Assembly: GCA_038888615.1 (NCBI GenBank)
Contig: JAWAID010000001.1
Span: 372,001 to 436,000, forward strand
Length of the DNA stretch: 64,000 bases
From: Candidatus Korarchaeum sp.
Lineage (GTDB): Archaea > Korarchaeota > Korarchaeia > Korarchaeales > Korarchaeaceae
Direction: 5' to 3'
Positions 28,789 to 36,451 of this stretch are shown here, piece after piece. The notes under the pieces were generated by a model that was not told the DNA's origin, made no database searches, and saw only the letters and a program-made list of their open reading frames with translations. A program made the position numbers and the translations under genes. Position 1 is the stretch's first letter. The number at the start of each line of letters is the position of its first letter.

Positions 28789-30289
28789 GGATAGGGCCCT
28801 CAGGGCCAGCTTCGGTGAGTTAAGCAGGAGGGAGAGGATAGCTAAAACCATAAAAAGCTCTCGTAGACTGAGGAGATTAGCTAAAGAGCTATACCTTTTA
28901 CTCGCGCTGGATTTAATAGATAAGGCCCTGAAGGGGTCTCGACTCATGAGGAAGCTGATCGGCTCACTCAGCTCAGAATCGGTGAGATCGTTTTCCTCTT
29001 TCGAGGGGGCTGAGGCAGATGTAACGGCTGTTACCCCCGAGGGTTTAACTCTCGATTTTCCCGGGGGAGTTCTGAAGCTGATTGAGAGGACGAAGGAAGG
29101 TTACTTGGCTAAAGCCTACCCGAGGAGCCACATTAGTGGGAATCTCCTTCAGGCTCAGATCCTGGCTAGGATGCTCAAGGGTATATATCCACGGAACTAC
29201 TCGGACCAGGGGGACCTCCTGTGGAAGAGCGTCCTCCTGAGGATTGATAAAGCACGTGAACTACTGAAGGACTTTGATGTGAGTGATCCTGAGGGCCTTG
29301 CCCTAGAATCAGCTCTTAGATCAACGAAGCTCTGGCCTATATTAGCTATTCTAATGGCCGAGGACTGCACGGAAGCTTATGCTCAGTTAGGTGGGAACCT
29401 AATAATCGAGCACGTTCTCTACGGGAGGATAAGAGTAGTGAATTACGTGTTCGATGAGGAGGACCTGAGGAAGTTCATTACTTTCATTGAGGCCGATCCC
29501 AATGCCGGATTTGAGTTCAGGAAGAGCTTGGCTGAGGTTGATCTTAAGCTAGCTGATCATAAGTTCCGCATAGCCTTGGACGTGCCCCCCAGCTCCAGAG
29601 GGGCCCTGGATGTGAGAAGCTTGAGCGCCATGAGGAAGCTCAGTCTCCCAAGACTGATAAGGTTAGGGACTCTGAGCAAGGAGGAGGCTAGCATCATACT
29701 TGAGAACATTGAAGATGGATTTCCAGTGCTTATATTCGGAAGAACAGGAGTAGGGAAGACTACGTTAGCTAACGCGATCCTTGCGATTCTCCCTAGAGAC
29801 TGGAGGTTGATAAGCGTTGAGGAGGTTCGTGAGATTGAGGATCTCAGTGTTTATGGGATGCACCACAGCCCTTATGAGGTGCCACGTGAGAAGCTAGACT
29901 TCATACGCTTCCTCCTTCATAGGAATCCGTATTTAATCTTCCTAGGTGAGATATTAACTAAGGAACAAGCTGAGGCTTTCTCACTCGCTTATGCATCAGG
30001 TCTAAGGGTGATAGCTACCTCTCACGCTAGGAGCTACGAGGGCTTGACCGAGAAGTGGAGGGGCTGGGGACTCGAGATCCCCGAGGGGACGCTGGGGGTA
30101 CTTATGGAAAGGAGGAGGATATTGAGGATGATGAAGTGGGAGGGAGCTTGGATTCCAGCTGAAGCGAACGGAAACTGGATTCCCTTCCTTGAGATGCTCA
30201 AAGATGCTCAAACGAACGAGGAGGTGGCTGAGCGTATATGCGAGCTAGAGGGTCTGCGGAAAGCAGGACGATCAGCTTACTTAAGCTGA
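28724..30289 (+). CDS. Type II/IV secretion ATPase (VirB11/TadA-like)
   Basis: 521 residues. Walker A is GRTGVGKTT at about 343-351, followed by a VEEVREIEDL Asp-box-like segment, a Walker B-like YLIFLGEIL (normally VGEVR), and a His-box-like GLRVIATSHARS. These are the elements of hexameric ATPases that drive type IV pili, archaella and secretion. The N-terminal 130 residues are charged and helical. It starts 65 bases inside the previous gene, with no good start after it. It probably powers assembly of the small pilin-like proteins encoded downstream. Divergent from well-known archaeal PilB or FlaI types. Confidence 0.85.
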   Translation: MLLSQEEERANQLAESLLRRYKDRALRASFGELSRRERIAKTIKSSRRLRRLAKELYLLLALDLIDKALKGSRLMRKLIGSLSSESVRSFSSFEGAEADVTAVTPEGLTLDFPGGVLKLIERTKEGYLAKAYPRSHISGNLLQAQILARMLKGIYPRNYSDQGDLLWKSVLLRIDKARELLKDFDVSDPEGLALESALRSTKLWPILAILMAEDCTEAYAQLGGNLIIEHVLYGRIRVVNYVFDEEDLRKFITFIEADPNAGFEFRKSLAEVDLKLADHKFRIALDVPPSSRGALDVRSLSAMRKLSLPRLIRLGTLSKEEASIILENIEDGFPVLIFGRTGVGKTTLANAILAILPRDWRLISVEEVREIEDLSVYGMHHSPYEVPREKLDFIRFLLHRNPYLIFLGEILTKEQAEAFSLAYASGLRVIATSHARSYEGLTEKWRGWGLEIPEGTLGVLMERRRILRMMKWEGAWIPAEANGNWIPFLEMLKDAQTNEEVAERICELEGLRKAGRSAYLS

Positions 30290-31146
30290 CTCAGGACTTC
30301 GTCATAGGTTTGAGTGCTAGCTTATCATCTGGCTTGGAGGCCATAGGCTGCTATCAGCAGGTAGCCGTTGAGGGTGTTTCCGCGAGTGAGACCGTCTACA
30401 GGAGGCTGGGTAGAATGAGAAAATACTTAGCTGGACTCCTTGAGGGAGGTGATGAAAGGGCTAGCTCTGAAGTAGCGATGAAATTGTTGAGCAGACTTTA
30501 CGAGATAGACCTAGAGAGCAGGCAGAGGTGGATCCAGCTCAGCGTATCGTTAGCCATAACCTTGAGCCTCACAGCTAGTCTCCTCTCCTTCTACCACTTA
30601 CATCTAGATCCATTGCTCCCCCTCATACTTCTCCCCCTCTACTTCCTCCTTCCCAGCTTCACTCCTCTGGAGATTCCCGATCCCGCTTCTGCAGAAGCTA
30701 TTGCAAGTGATTTAGAATTGGGAAGCGGGATCATCTACGCTCTAAGGCATCTGGGGATATACGAGAGGACGGTAGTTGATGAGGAGCCTAAAGTGCCCAC
30801 CTACTTCGAGTATGCTATGAGGATAGCGAGCAGGGATGCAACAGCGAGCCTGATGAGGAGGACCGCTAACATGCTCAAGGACCTAGGATCCATAATCGAT
30901 TCGTGGCGCGCCGGCATGAAGGCTCTGAGGAAACTCTTAATTTTCTTAGTGGCTCTCTCAGCCGGAATAAACTTAGCCGTATACGTCGTAAGCGGGAAGG
31001 TATTTGGGGAAGCCCCTTTAGGCTTCCTCTTTACTTCAGGACTGGTATCTTCCCTTCTCGCTTCAAAACCCATGAATTGTCCCGTAGAATCCGCCCTAGC
31101 TTATACAACGGTTTTCACTATCGGGAAGATGATCCTGGGAATATGA
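30238..31146 (+). CDS. Polytopic membrane protein, TadC-like candidate
   Basis: 302 residues. About five membrane helices: two near 98-140, one near 228-247 and two in the last 50 residues, with a cytoplasmic helical region between and before them. This layout and its position right after a secretion ATPase (52-base overlap) suggest the TadC/PilC/FlaJ platform protein, reduced in size. The similarity is structural only; I see no diagnostic motif. Confidence 0.6.
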   Translation: MRARGSAESRTISLLKLTQDFVIGLSASLSSGLEAIGCYQQVAVEGVSASETVYRRLGRMRKYLAGLLEGGDERASSEVAMKLLSRLYEIDLESRQRWIQLSVSLAITLSLTASLLSFYHLHLDPLLPLILLPLYFLLPSFTPLEIPDPASAEAIASDLELGSGIIYALRHLGIYERTVVDEEPKVPTYFEYAMRIASRDATASLMRRTANMLKDLGSIIDSWRAGMKALRKLLIFLVALSAGINLAVYVVSGKVFGEAPLGFLFTSGLVSSLLASKPMNCPVESALAYTTVFTIGKMILGI

Positions 31147-31164
31147 AAAAAGGGAGGGTTGGAT

Positions 31165-31401
31165 CTAAGGCCTCGTGGTCGTGGTGGTCATATTGTTACT
31201 CGGTGAAGTCTCCTTCTTCCCGAAGATCACGCTATCTATCGATTCATAGAACCAGTTAATGAAGTTGTTCCAATTCTCCCAAGCCTTGCTCGCGGCATCG
31301 CTCACCATACTCGTGACTCCCTCCGCGATCATGAGAGGTCCGGCTATCACGAGAGCTATGGTCAGTAGGACGAGGATTATCGTCTCCATCGTGTTGATCA
31401 T
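31165..31401 (-). CDS. Small membrane protein, opposite strand within pilus-like locus
   Basis: 78 residues: a single hydrophobic helix (METIILVLLTIALVIAG), then an amphipathic aromatic stretch (WENWNNFINWFYES) and a Thr-rich tail (MTTTTTRP). Class III-pilin-like or a small regulator are both possible; no family recognised. It converges with the TadC-like gene and diverges from the chain of small ORFs, with its own AT-rich promoter region at about 31455-31468. Confidence 0.6.
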   Translation of the reverse strand: MINTMETIILVLLTIALVIAGPLMIAEGVTSMVSDAASKAWENWNNFINWFYESIDSVIFGKKETSPSNNMTTTTTRP

Positions 31402-31524
31402 GTTCCCTTAGGAGGGCTAAGCGATGGCCTTAAACCTTGAAAACGTCTTTAAAAGTTTTATAATTTAGTTGTAGGATCACATAAATATTACGGATTTTTC
31501 TGGGAAAACGATGGTATCATTGCG

Positions 31525-31650
31525 ATGAAGCCCCTAATGGTACTAGCGATTGGGACACCCTTCCTCCTCCTGGTGTTAACGACGCATGCGCAAGCCTACC
31601 CCCTCGCCGTCGCCCTCATATGGCTAGCCCTCTGGGGGTCTAACAGATGA
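31525..31650 (+). CDS. 41-residue membrane protein
   Basis: MKPLMVLAIG begins an almost wholly hydrophobic chain of 41 residues, with a polar break HAQAYP in the middle and a second short hydrophobic run ending WGSNR. Its TGA overlaps the ATG of the following gene (ATGA), which supports translation. A TAAATATT box about 36-45 bases upstream could start this operon. Function unknown. Confidence 0.5.
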   Translation: MKPLMVLAIGTPFLLLVLTTHAQAYPLAVALIWLALWGSNR

Positions 31651-32045
31651 TACTCTCGGCTGAGAGGGTAATGCTCGCGGTGATAGGCATCGCCCTGATA
31701 TTGACTACCCTAAGTTCATTAACTCCTCAGATGAGGGAGATAGAGGGAAAAAGAGATGAGAATTGCTTGAATACCGCTCTTAGAAGCGTTGATCTCGCTA
31801 TAACTAACGCAATAGGGGGAGGTGTTGCGGAGGGATATGTCTTTCTCCCCGTCAAGGTCAGTTATGAATGCAGCGGCGGTACTGTGAGGCTTAGTGCAGG
31901 AAACAAGAGCGCCTCCCTTAGCTATCCGTTCAGGTTGATCTGTGGCGGTGAGGCTTACCTGGCTGGGAAGTTTCACGCCAGCTGGAGAAGGGATGCGAGG
32001 GGTGAAGCCGAGTTAATCCTGAGCTGGTCGGGTGTTAGGGGATGA
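31647..32045 (+). CDS. Pilin-like secreted protein, 132 residues
   Basis: N-terminal charged-then-hydrophobic segment (SAERVMLAVIGIALILTTL) followed by a soluble beta-rich domain with three cysteines (ENCLN, YECSG, LICGG). Resembles type IV pilin or pseudopilin architecture, though no class III signal peptidase site is clearly identifiable. Start and stop both overlap neighbours by four bases. Confidence 0.65.
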   Translation: MILSAERVMLAVIGIALILTTLSSLTPQMREIEGKRDENCLNTALRSVDLAITNAIGGGVAEGYVFLPVKVSYECSGGTVRLSAGNKSASLSYPFRLICGGEAYLAGKFHASWRRDARGEAELILSWSGVRG

Positions 32046-32260
32046 TAGAAGCTAGTAAGGAGGTAGTGCTCACGATAATAATGCTGCTCCTTTTAGCCTC
32101 GATATCCCTCATCCTTGAGCTGACATCATCGATGATAGCTGAGGGTAACTGTAAGCAAGTAAAGGAGATAGCTGAGGAGATTAGAAGACTTTCAAGCTCT
32201 CTCAGGATCGATGCTGATAGTTATGCTACTAGAATGGAGCGTGATTCTTGTGGAAGCTGA
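32042..32260 (+). CDS. Pilin-like small protein, 72 residues
   Basis: IEASKEVVLTIIMLLLLASIS is an N-terminal membrane helix with an acidic residue just before it, as in type IV pilins, followed by a helical charged tail with two cysteines (EGNCKQV, DSCGS). ATG overlaps the previous TGA. Unknown family. Confidence 0.62.
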   Translation: MIEASKEVVLTIIMLLLLASISLILELTSSMIAEGNCKQVKEIAEEIRRLSSSLRIDADSYATRMERDSCGS

Positions 32261-32321
32261 TTTAGAGTTCTTGATAACTGCTTCAGTCTTCTTGGTTTTG
32301 CTGATCTGGGTGTTGGTATGA
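32241..32321 (+). CDS. 26-residue membrane peptide
   Basis: GTG at 32241 (or 32250) opens a short frame, EADLEFLITASVFLVLLIWV, which is a polar head followed by a single hydrophobic helix. The stop overlaps the following ATG (ATGA at 32318), filling the only gap in an otherwise continuous chain of overlapping genes. Small size leaves it tentative. Confidence 0.4.
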   Translation: MILVEADLEFLITASVFLVLLIWVLV

Positions 32322-32620
32322 GGTGGGCTCTAGCGATGATCTCCTCCCTTCTAATCATCTCATCAGCGCTCCTGAGGCCTATCTCAATTCATCTAGGCTA
32401 TCAAGTCATTTGGAAGGAGGAGGTTTGTGGTAAAGCGTTGAACATCTTGAGGGACCGAGGATATAGGTTGTTAATAAGGGGTACTCTCGAATCGGAGCTT
32501 GGAGCTGAATCTGATATTAAGGCTGAGCTGACCGAGCACTGTAATTCCTTCAGGCAGGCTTACTGCCTCGTAATTCCCGGAACGAGTCCCCTAAAATTCC
32601 TGAAGGTGGAGAGAGGATGA
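32318..32620 (+). CDS. Pilin-like secreted protein, 100 residues
   Basis: N-terminal hydrophobic helix (ALAMISSLLIISSALL) and a soluble domain with three cysteines (EEVCGK, TEHCNS, AYCLV). The stop overlaps the next ATG. Same architecture as its neighbours but no sequence family recognised. Confidence 0.62.
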   Translation: MRWALAMISSLLIISSALLRPISIHLGYQVIWKEEVCGKALNILRDRGYRLLIRGTLESELGAESDIKAELTEHCNSFRQAYCLVIPGTSPLKFLKVERG

Positions 32621-33429
32621 GGGAAGCACTAATAATGATTTCAGCCTTCGCTATCGCTTCATTCATAATATTAGTTATCGAATCCGAGGTTCAGCCCGAG
32701 TATTACGAATATAAGGGGAAGCTAAGGATAAATCAACTTTACGCAGAGCTCGAGTCCGTCGAGCCGAGAGCTATGATATACGCTCGCTCTCAGGTAGATA
32801 GCTTCCTGGCATCTGTTAACGGAACAGCCTGCGAGTTGGATCCTGTGATAGATCCCAACATGTTCAGCGAGGCAATCAATGAGGATTTAGGGTATAAGGG
32901 TTTCCTGAGCTCCATCGATCTAAAGTTCTCCGTCTTTGAGACGGAGGGGGGTGGTGCTTCGAGTGAGTACTTCGGGAGCTACTGCAGGAAAGGAGGAATA
33001 GGAGTTAGGGTAAAGGGCGAGGTCTCGATAGAGGATGAATTGATTGAGATCAGGGGAAGGAGAGCTTTTGAAAGCGTTGGATGTCAGCAGACAGCATACT
33101 ACGCCATGAAGGAAGCATTGAGCTGGCTCGAATCGGAAATCAAGGCGGGTGTTGAGGAGGCCTCGGGGAAGCTTCCTAATGTGACGAGGTTTTGGGAAAC
33201 TCTAAATAGAAAGTTGAATCAAGTTATGGTCTCCTTTAGGGAGACCTATCCGGGGCTTGAGCTTCGATTGAGGTGTGAGAAGGACTTCTATCTGGAGGGA
33301 GGTGAGCTCAAGGCACTAGTACGCTTCACACTCACACTGAAGGATCCTGAGGGCCTCTTCATAAAGAGCGGTGAGGAGAGGAAGGGCTTCTGGTGCGTGA
33401 GGGAGGTAGTAGTCGTTGCGGGAAGGTGA
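32617..33429 (+). CDS. Secreted N-anchored protein, 270 residues
   Basis: The largest of the chain. N-terminal helix (ALIMISAFAIASFIILVI), then an extracellular domain of about 240 residues with five cysteines (TACEL, SYCRK, VGCQQT, LRCEKD, FWCVRE) and a long helical middle part (SWLESEIKAGVEEASG). May be a large minor pilin or tip subunit. No family recognised. Confidence 0.65.
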   Translation: MREALIMISAFAIASFIILVIESEVQPEYYEYKGKLRINQLYAELESVEPRAMIYARSQVDSFLASVNGTACELDPVIDPNMFSEAINEDLGYKGFLSSIDLKFSVFETEGGGASSEYFGSYCRKGGIGVRVKGEVSIEDELIEIRGRRAFESVGCQQTAYYAMKEALSWLESEIKAGVEEASGKLPNVTRFWETLNRKLNQVMVSFRETYPGLELRLRCEKDFYLEGGELKALVRFTLTLKDPEGLFIKSGEERKGFWCVREVVVVAGR

Positions 33430-33652
33430 TTTCCTTAGTACTTTTAGTAAAATTTTTAGTATAATACTCCACGAAGTGATTGAAATTCTAAAAATAACGT
33501 GGCCCACTATAAAATCTTTACTCCTAGCTACATCCGCACTACTGGCGTTGATCGGTCTAGTGGCCTGGGCGGTCCTCGAGGATAGGAAGGCACTTTCCTA
33601 CTCCCTAATCACTTGCGCACTCGTAGCAATGCTTGATATACTACTCACATGA
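33416..33652 (+). CDS. Small two-helix membrane protein
   Basis: 78 residues from a TTG start that overlaps the previous gene by 14 bases. Amphipathic N-terminus (FSKIFSIILHEVIEILK), then membrane helices at about 35-55 and 63-77. The ILKITWPT phrase before the first helix faintly recalls SecE, but there are two helices and no other Sec gene here, so I leave it unassigned. Last gene of the chain. Confidence 0.55.
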   Translation: MREGDFLSTFSKIFSIILHEVIEILKITWPTIKSLLLATSALLALIGLVAWAVLEDRKALSYSLITCALVAMLDILLT

Positions 33653-33678
33653 CGTTAGTGAGAAAGTATGAGAAAATT

Positions 33679-34164
33679 TCACTGGGAGACCGATCTTGAG
33701 AGAGCCCATCTCATGAAGCTAAGTGTTCTATCCAAGTCCTTGGGATCCCTCAGCCTCACTTTCAGCAGCTTCAATATCCCCTTGGGATCCTCCTCCACCT
33801 CGATCTCACCATTCAACTCCTCTATTTTCCTGAACAAGAATTTGATGGGCCTTTCCCTAACGCTTATCGTCACCTTCTCCTCAGGGAGAAAGGATAGCTC
33901 CAGCCTATCCTTGCTAAGTCTTAGACTCCCGAGCAACTTGCCTCCTTCTGAGTAGAAACTTCTCTCCTCAACCTTAGCTTCAACATGGCCCTCAGCTCCC
34001 CTGAGCTTATCGGCAGTCACAAGAGTTTGCTCAAGGAGGACTTCGTCTAAAGATTCTATCATCCTCCTGAGGGAGATCAACTCCCTCTCGAGTTTCTCCA
34101 CCCTCCTCTTGAGGAATTCTCTGAGCATGAGTAAGTTCTTTATCCTTTCATCCCTCTCTGACAT
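33679..34164 (-). CDS. Coiled-coil protein of unknown function
   Basis: 161 residues. The first 50 or so form a charged coiled coil (LKRRVEKLERELISLRRMIE); the rest is beta-rich with many acidic and basic residues. No family recognised, no signal or membrane segment. Overlaps the lysS 3' end by 25 bases, so co-transcription is likely. Confidence 0.65.
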   Translation of the reverse strand: MSERDERIKNLLMLREFLKRRVEKLERELISLRRMIESLDEVLLEQTLVTADKLRGAEGHVEAKVEERSFYSEGGKLLGSLRLSKDRLELSFLPEEKVTISVRERPIKFLFRKIEELNGEIEVEEDPKGILKLLKVRLRDPKDLDRTLSFMRWALSRSVSQ

Positions 34165-35762
34165 CTCCCCTCAATGGACCTAACCCATATCTCCTTAAAT
34201 CTTTGTACCCCTAACCTGCAGACCAGCGGCCCCAGCCTCGGTCCTTGAGGTTGGCCCAACAGCACCGTATATATAGCTGAGAAGAAGTCCTTCGGGGAAA
34301 TATTCATCCTCCTGATCACATCAAAAGCCTTATTTTGTATCTCATTAGCACTCATCCCCGATTCTATTTCCTCTATGAAGGAATTAATAGCTTCAATGAT
34401 CCTCTCATCTATCTCACTCACGTTTCCGCTTCCCGAGCCAAAGTGCCTCGCGTAGTTGTGGGCATAGTTAACGTAACTCCTGAAGAGAGGATCCCTCATC
34501 AAATAATCCTTGCTAAGATCGTAATACTTCGAGATGAGGTCAGTAGCTATACTGAACACTTCCTCAAATGCGAGGTCCCTCGGGAGCATGGATACCACGC
34601 TTAGGACAGCCGTGTACCTGTAGGGTGGGGGGCTAGGTACTCCCTCCATCAGGTAGGTGAACTCCATCAACCTCCGCAAGGTCATCCTGTCCCTCTCGCT
34701 ACTCACCCTCTCGATGCCGTGGTACCTCCTTAGGTTCAGTTCCAGCTCGTTAACGTAAAGAGGGCTCTTCTGGAGAGAGATACTCCTAGTTCCGTGGTAC
34801 CTCTTGAACATAAGCATCCTGAGGGCTTCAGGGGGGGATAACTCCATCCACATTTGAGGGGTTATGACGTTCCCAGCGCTCTTACTTATCTTCCTCCCAG
34901 TCCTATCGAGGAACATCTCGTACCTCACGGTCAGAGGGGGCTCGTATCCTAGAACCTCCCTAGCTATCCTCGAGTTGACTCTGAAGGAATCAGCTATGTC
35001 CTTCCCATGGGGCTCGAATACAATCCCCAGAGCAGACCACCTAGCGGCGAACTCGCCCTTCCAAGAGAGCTTACCCTCACCCCTTAAGTAACTCGCCTCA
35101 CCGACGTATCCGCATCCCTTAACCCCCTTGAATCCCTGATCACAGGAGTAAACGAGTTTCCCCTCCTCCGGGATCGCTTTAATCACCCTAGTGGTGTATA
35201 TCCTCCCGCAGTTCTCACATTTAGGCCAGTAGTAGATCCATCCCTCCGGCTTACTGGACCCGACCTCCTCCCTGACTATGCTGTCCACCTTTCGACTTTC
35301 CCCGATCAACTTCCCAATCTGCTCATCTAAGAGACCCGATCTGTAGGCCTCGGTCCCGGAGACGAAAGTGAACTCAACCCCTAGCTTCTCCAGAGCATCT
35401 ATCAGTATGGAGCTCATATGCTCTCCGTAGCTGGAGTGACAGTTGAATGGATCAGGTATCTCACTCACGGGCATACCTAAGTACTTACTGTAATCCTCCG
35501 GTATGCCCGCCGGGACCTTCCTCAGGCCATCCCTATCGTCACTGTAAGCTATCAGCTCACTCCTGTATCCCAGGCTCTCTAAAGCCAGTTTAACACCGTA
35601 AGCCCTTAAAGAATCACCAGCGGATCCTATATGCGGAAATCCACTAGCTCCTATTCCAGATTCCACCCTTAAAATACTTAAATTTCTATTTAGCTTCTTC
35701 TCCCTCTCAATTACGTTCTTAGCTATCGTGTCGATCCAGAACGCAGAAACAGCTTCCTCCAT
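34140..35762 (-). CDS. lysS: Lysyl-tRNA synthetase, class I
   Basis: 540 residues. The class I signatures are PHIGSAGD for HIGH and KISKSAGN for KMSKS. A zinc-binding insertion with CENCGR and CDQGF...GCG is present, and the C-terminal half is an alpha-helical cage. Class I LysRS is typical of archaea. ATG follows GGGGGCTGATC. A TTTTTAAAG box lies at about 35808-35817. Confidence 0.95.
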   Translation of the reverse strand: MEEAVSAFWIDTIAKNVIEREKKLNRNLSILRVESGIGASGFPHIGSAGDSLRAYGVKLALESLGYRSELIAYSDDRDGLRKVPAGIPEDYSKYLGMPVSEIPDPFNCHSSYGEHMSSILIDALEKLGVEFTFVSGTEAYRSGLLDEQIGKLIGESRKVDSIVREEVGSSKPEGWIYYWPKCENCGRIYTTRVIKAIPEEGKLVYSCDQGFKGVKGCGYVGEASYLRGEGKLSWKGEFAARWSALGIVFEPHGKDIADSFRVNSRIAREVLGYEPPLTVRYEMFLDRTGRKISKSAGNVITPQMWMELSPPEALRMLMFKRYHGTRSISLQKSPLYVNELELNLRRYHGIERVSSERDRMTLRRLMEFTYLMEGVPSPPPYRYTAVLSVVSMLPRDLAFEEVFSIATDLISKYYDLSKDYLMRDPLFRSYVNYAHNYARHFGSGSGNVSEIDERIIEAINSFIEEIESGMSANEIQNKAFDVIRRMNISPKDFFSAIYTVLLGQPQGPRLGPLVCRLGVQRFKEIWVRSIEGRCQRGMKG

Positions 35763-35833
35763 GATCAGCCCCCGAGATTAAGAAAAGAGGGAATAAGAAG
35801 ATTTCACTTTAAAAACTATAGGGCTTATCCATT

Positions 35834-36115
35834 CTAGACCTGGGTCATCTCTATCTCTATGACGCTTATATCCCTTCTGCTCCCGTTCTCATCTATTATC
35901 TCCTCAGTCCCAGTCCTCAGGTCAGTGATCTTGAGCTTCCCCGGGAAGTACTTGAGCCTAGTTATCTCCGCTACATCCACCGCTCTGGAGATGGATCTCC
36001 CCCTAGCCTTGAGGACTATCTTCTTCACTCCCCTGTTTATCTGGAGTGTCGTGGCCATCACATAATTGATGGCGGGTTTCTTACCGACGAAGACGATTCC
36101 CTCCTCTGCTACCAT
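35834..36115 (-). CDS. albA: DNA/RNA-binding protein Alba
   Basis: 93 residues from ATG 36115, preceded by AGGTGATAT; the frame opens three codons earlier. Core Alba motif GKKPAINYVMATTLQINRG contains the lysines known to bind DNA and be acetylated; ISRAVDVAEI and the acidic-rich beta-hairpin are also present. An abundant chromatin protein that coats DNA or RNA as dimers. Confidence 0.94.
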   Translation of the reverse strand: MVAEEGIVFVGKKPAINYVMATTLQINRGVKKIVLKARGRSISRAVDVAEITRLKYFPGKLKITDLRTGTEEIIDENGSRRDISVIEIEMTQV

Positions 36116-36190
36116 GTATATCACCTCTCACATCCTCAGCCGTGGAGGATCTGAGTTACTGAACCCTTACAATGTACCTCATTAAAAAGA

Positions 36191-36451
36191 TTACTCTCTC
36201 CCTGAGAGGTCCCTTAGACGTACCAGGGAGACCCTATCCCCCTCACTCCTGCGTATAAGGATAGGAAGTCTCCCCTTCTCGAGTTCTAACTTCGCTAATT
36301 CAATGGGATCCGTTAAACCCTCAGGGATCTCATTCTCCTCCAAAAAAAGTGGGGATCCGGTGGCGATCTGCTGGGCCCTAACGGATATTATCCTGATTCT
36401 CTCGAATTTAGTGAGTCTTCTTGGTCCCAACAGATCATTGCTCAAGCTCAA
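36191..36451 (-). CDS. rpo6: DNA-directed RNA polymerase subunit Rpo6 (K)
   Basis: 86 residues: LTKFERIRIISVRAQQIATG and the PIELAKLELEKGRLPI segment are diagnostic for RpoK/omega/Rpb6, which stabilises the polymerase clamp. Its ATG overlaps the thermosome stop by four bases. Confidence 0.95.
   Translation of the reverse strand: MSLSNDLLGPRRLTKFERIRIISVRAQQIATGSPLFLEENEIPEGLTDPIELAKLELEKGRLPILIRRSEGDRVSLVRLRDLSGRE

Noticed and set aside
33416-33652. SecE homologue, because of ILKITWPT before a membrane helix
   Set aside because: Two helices instead of one, and no translocon or NusG genes nearby; resemblance is slight.
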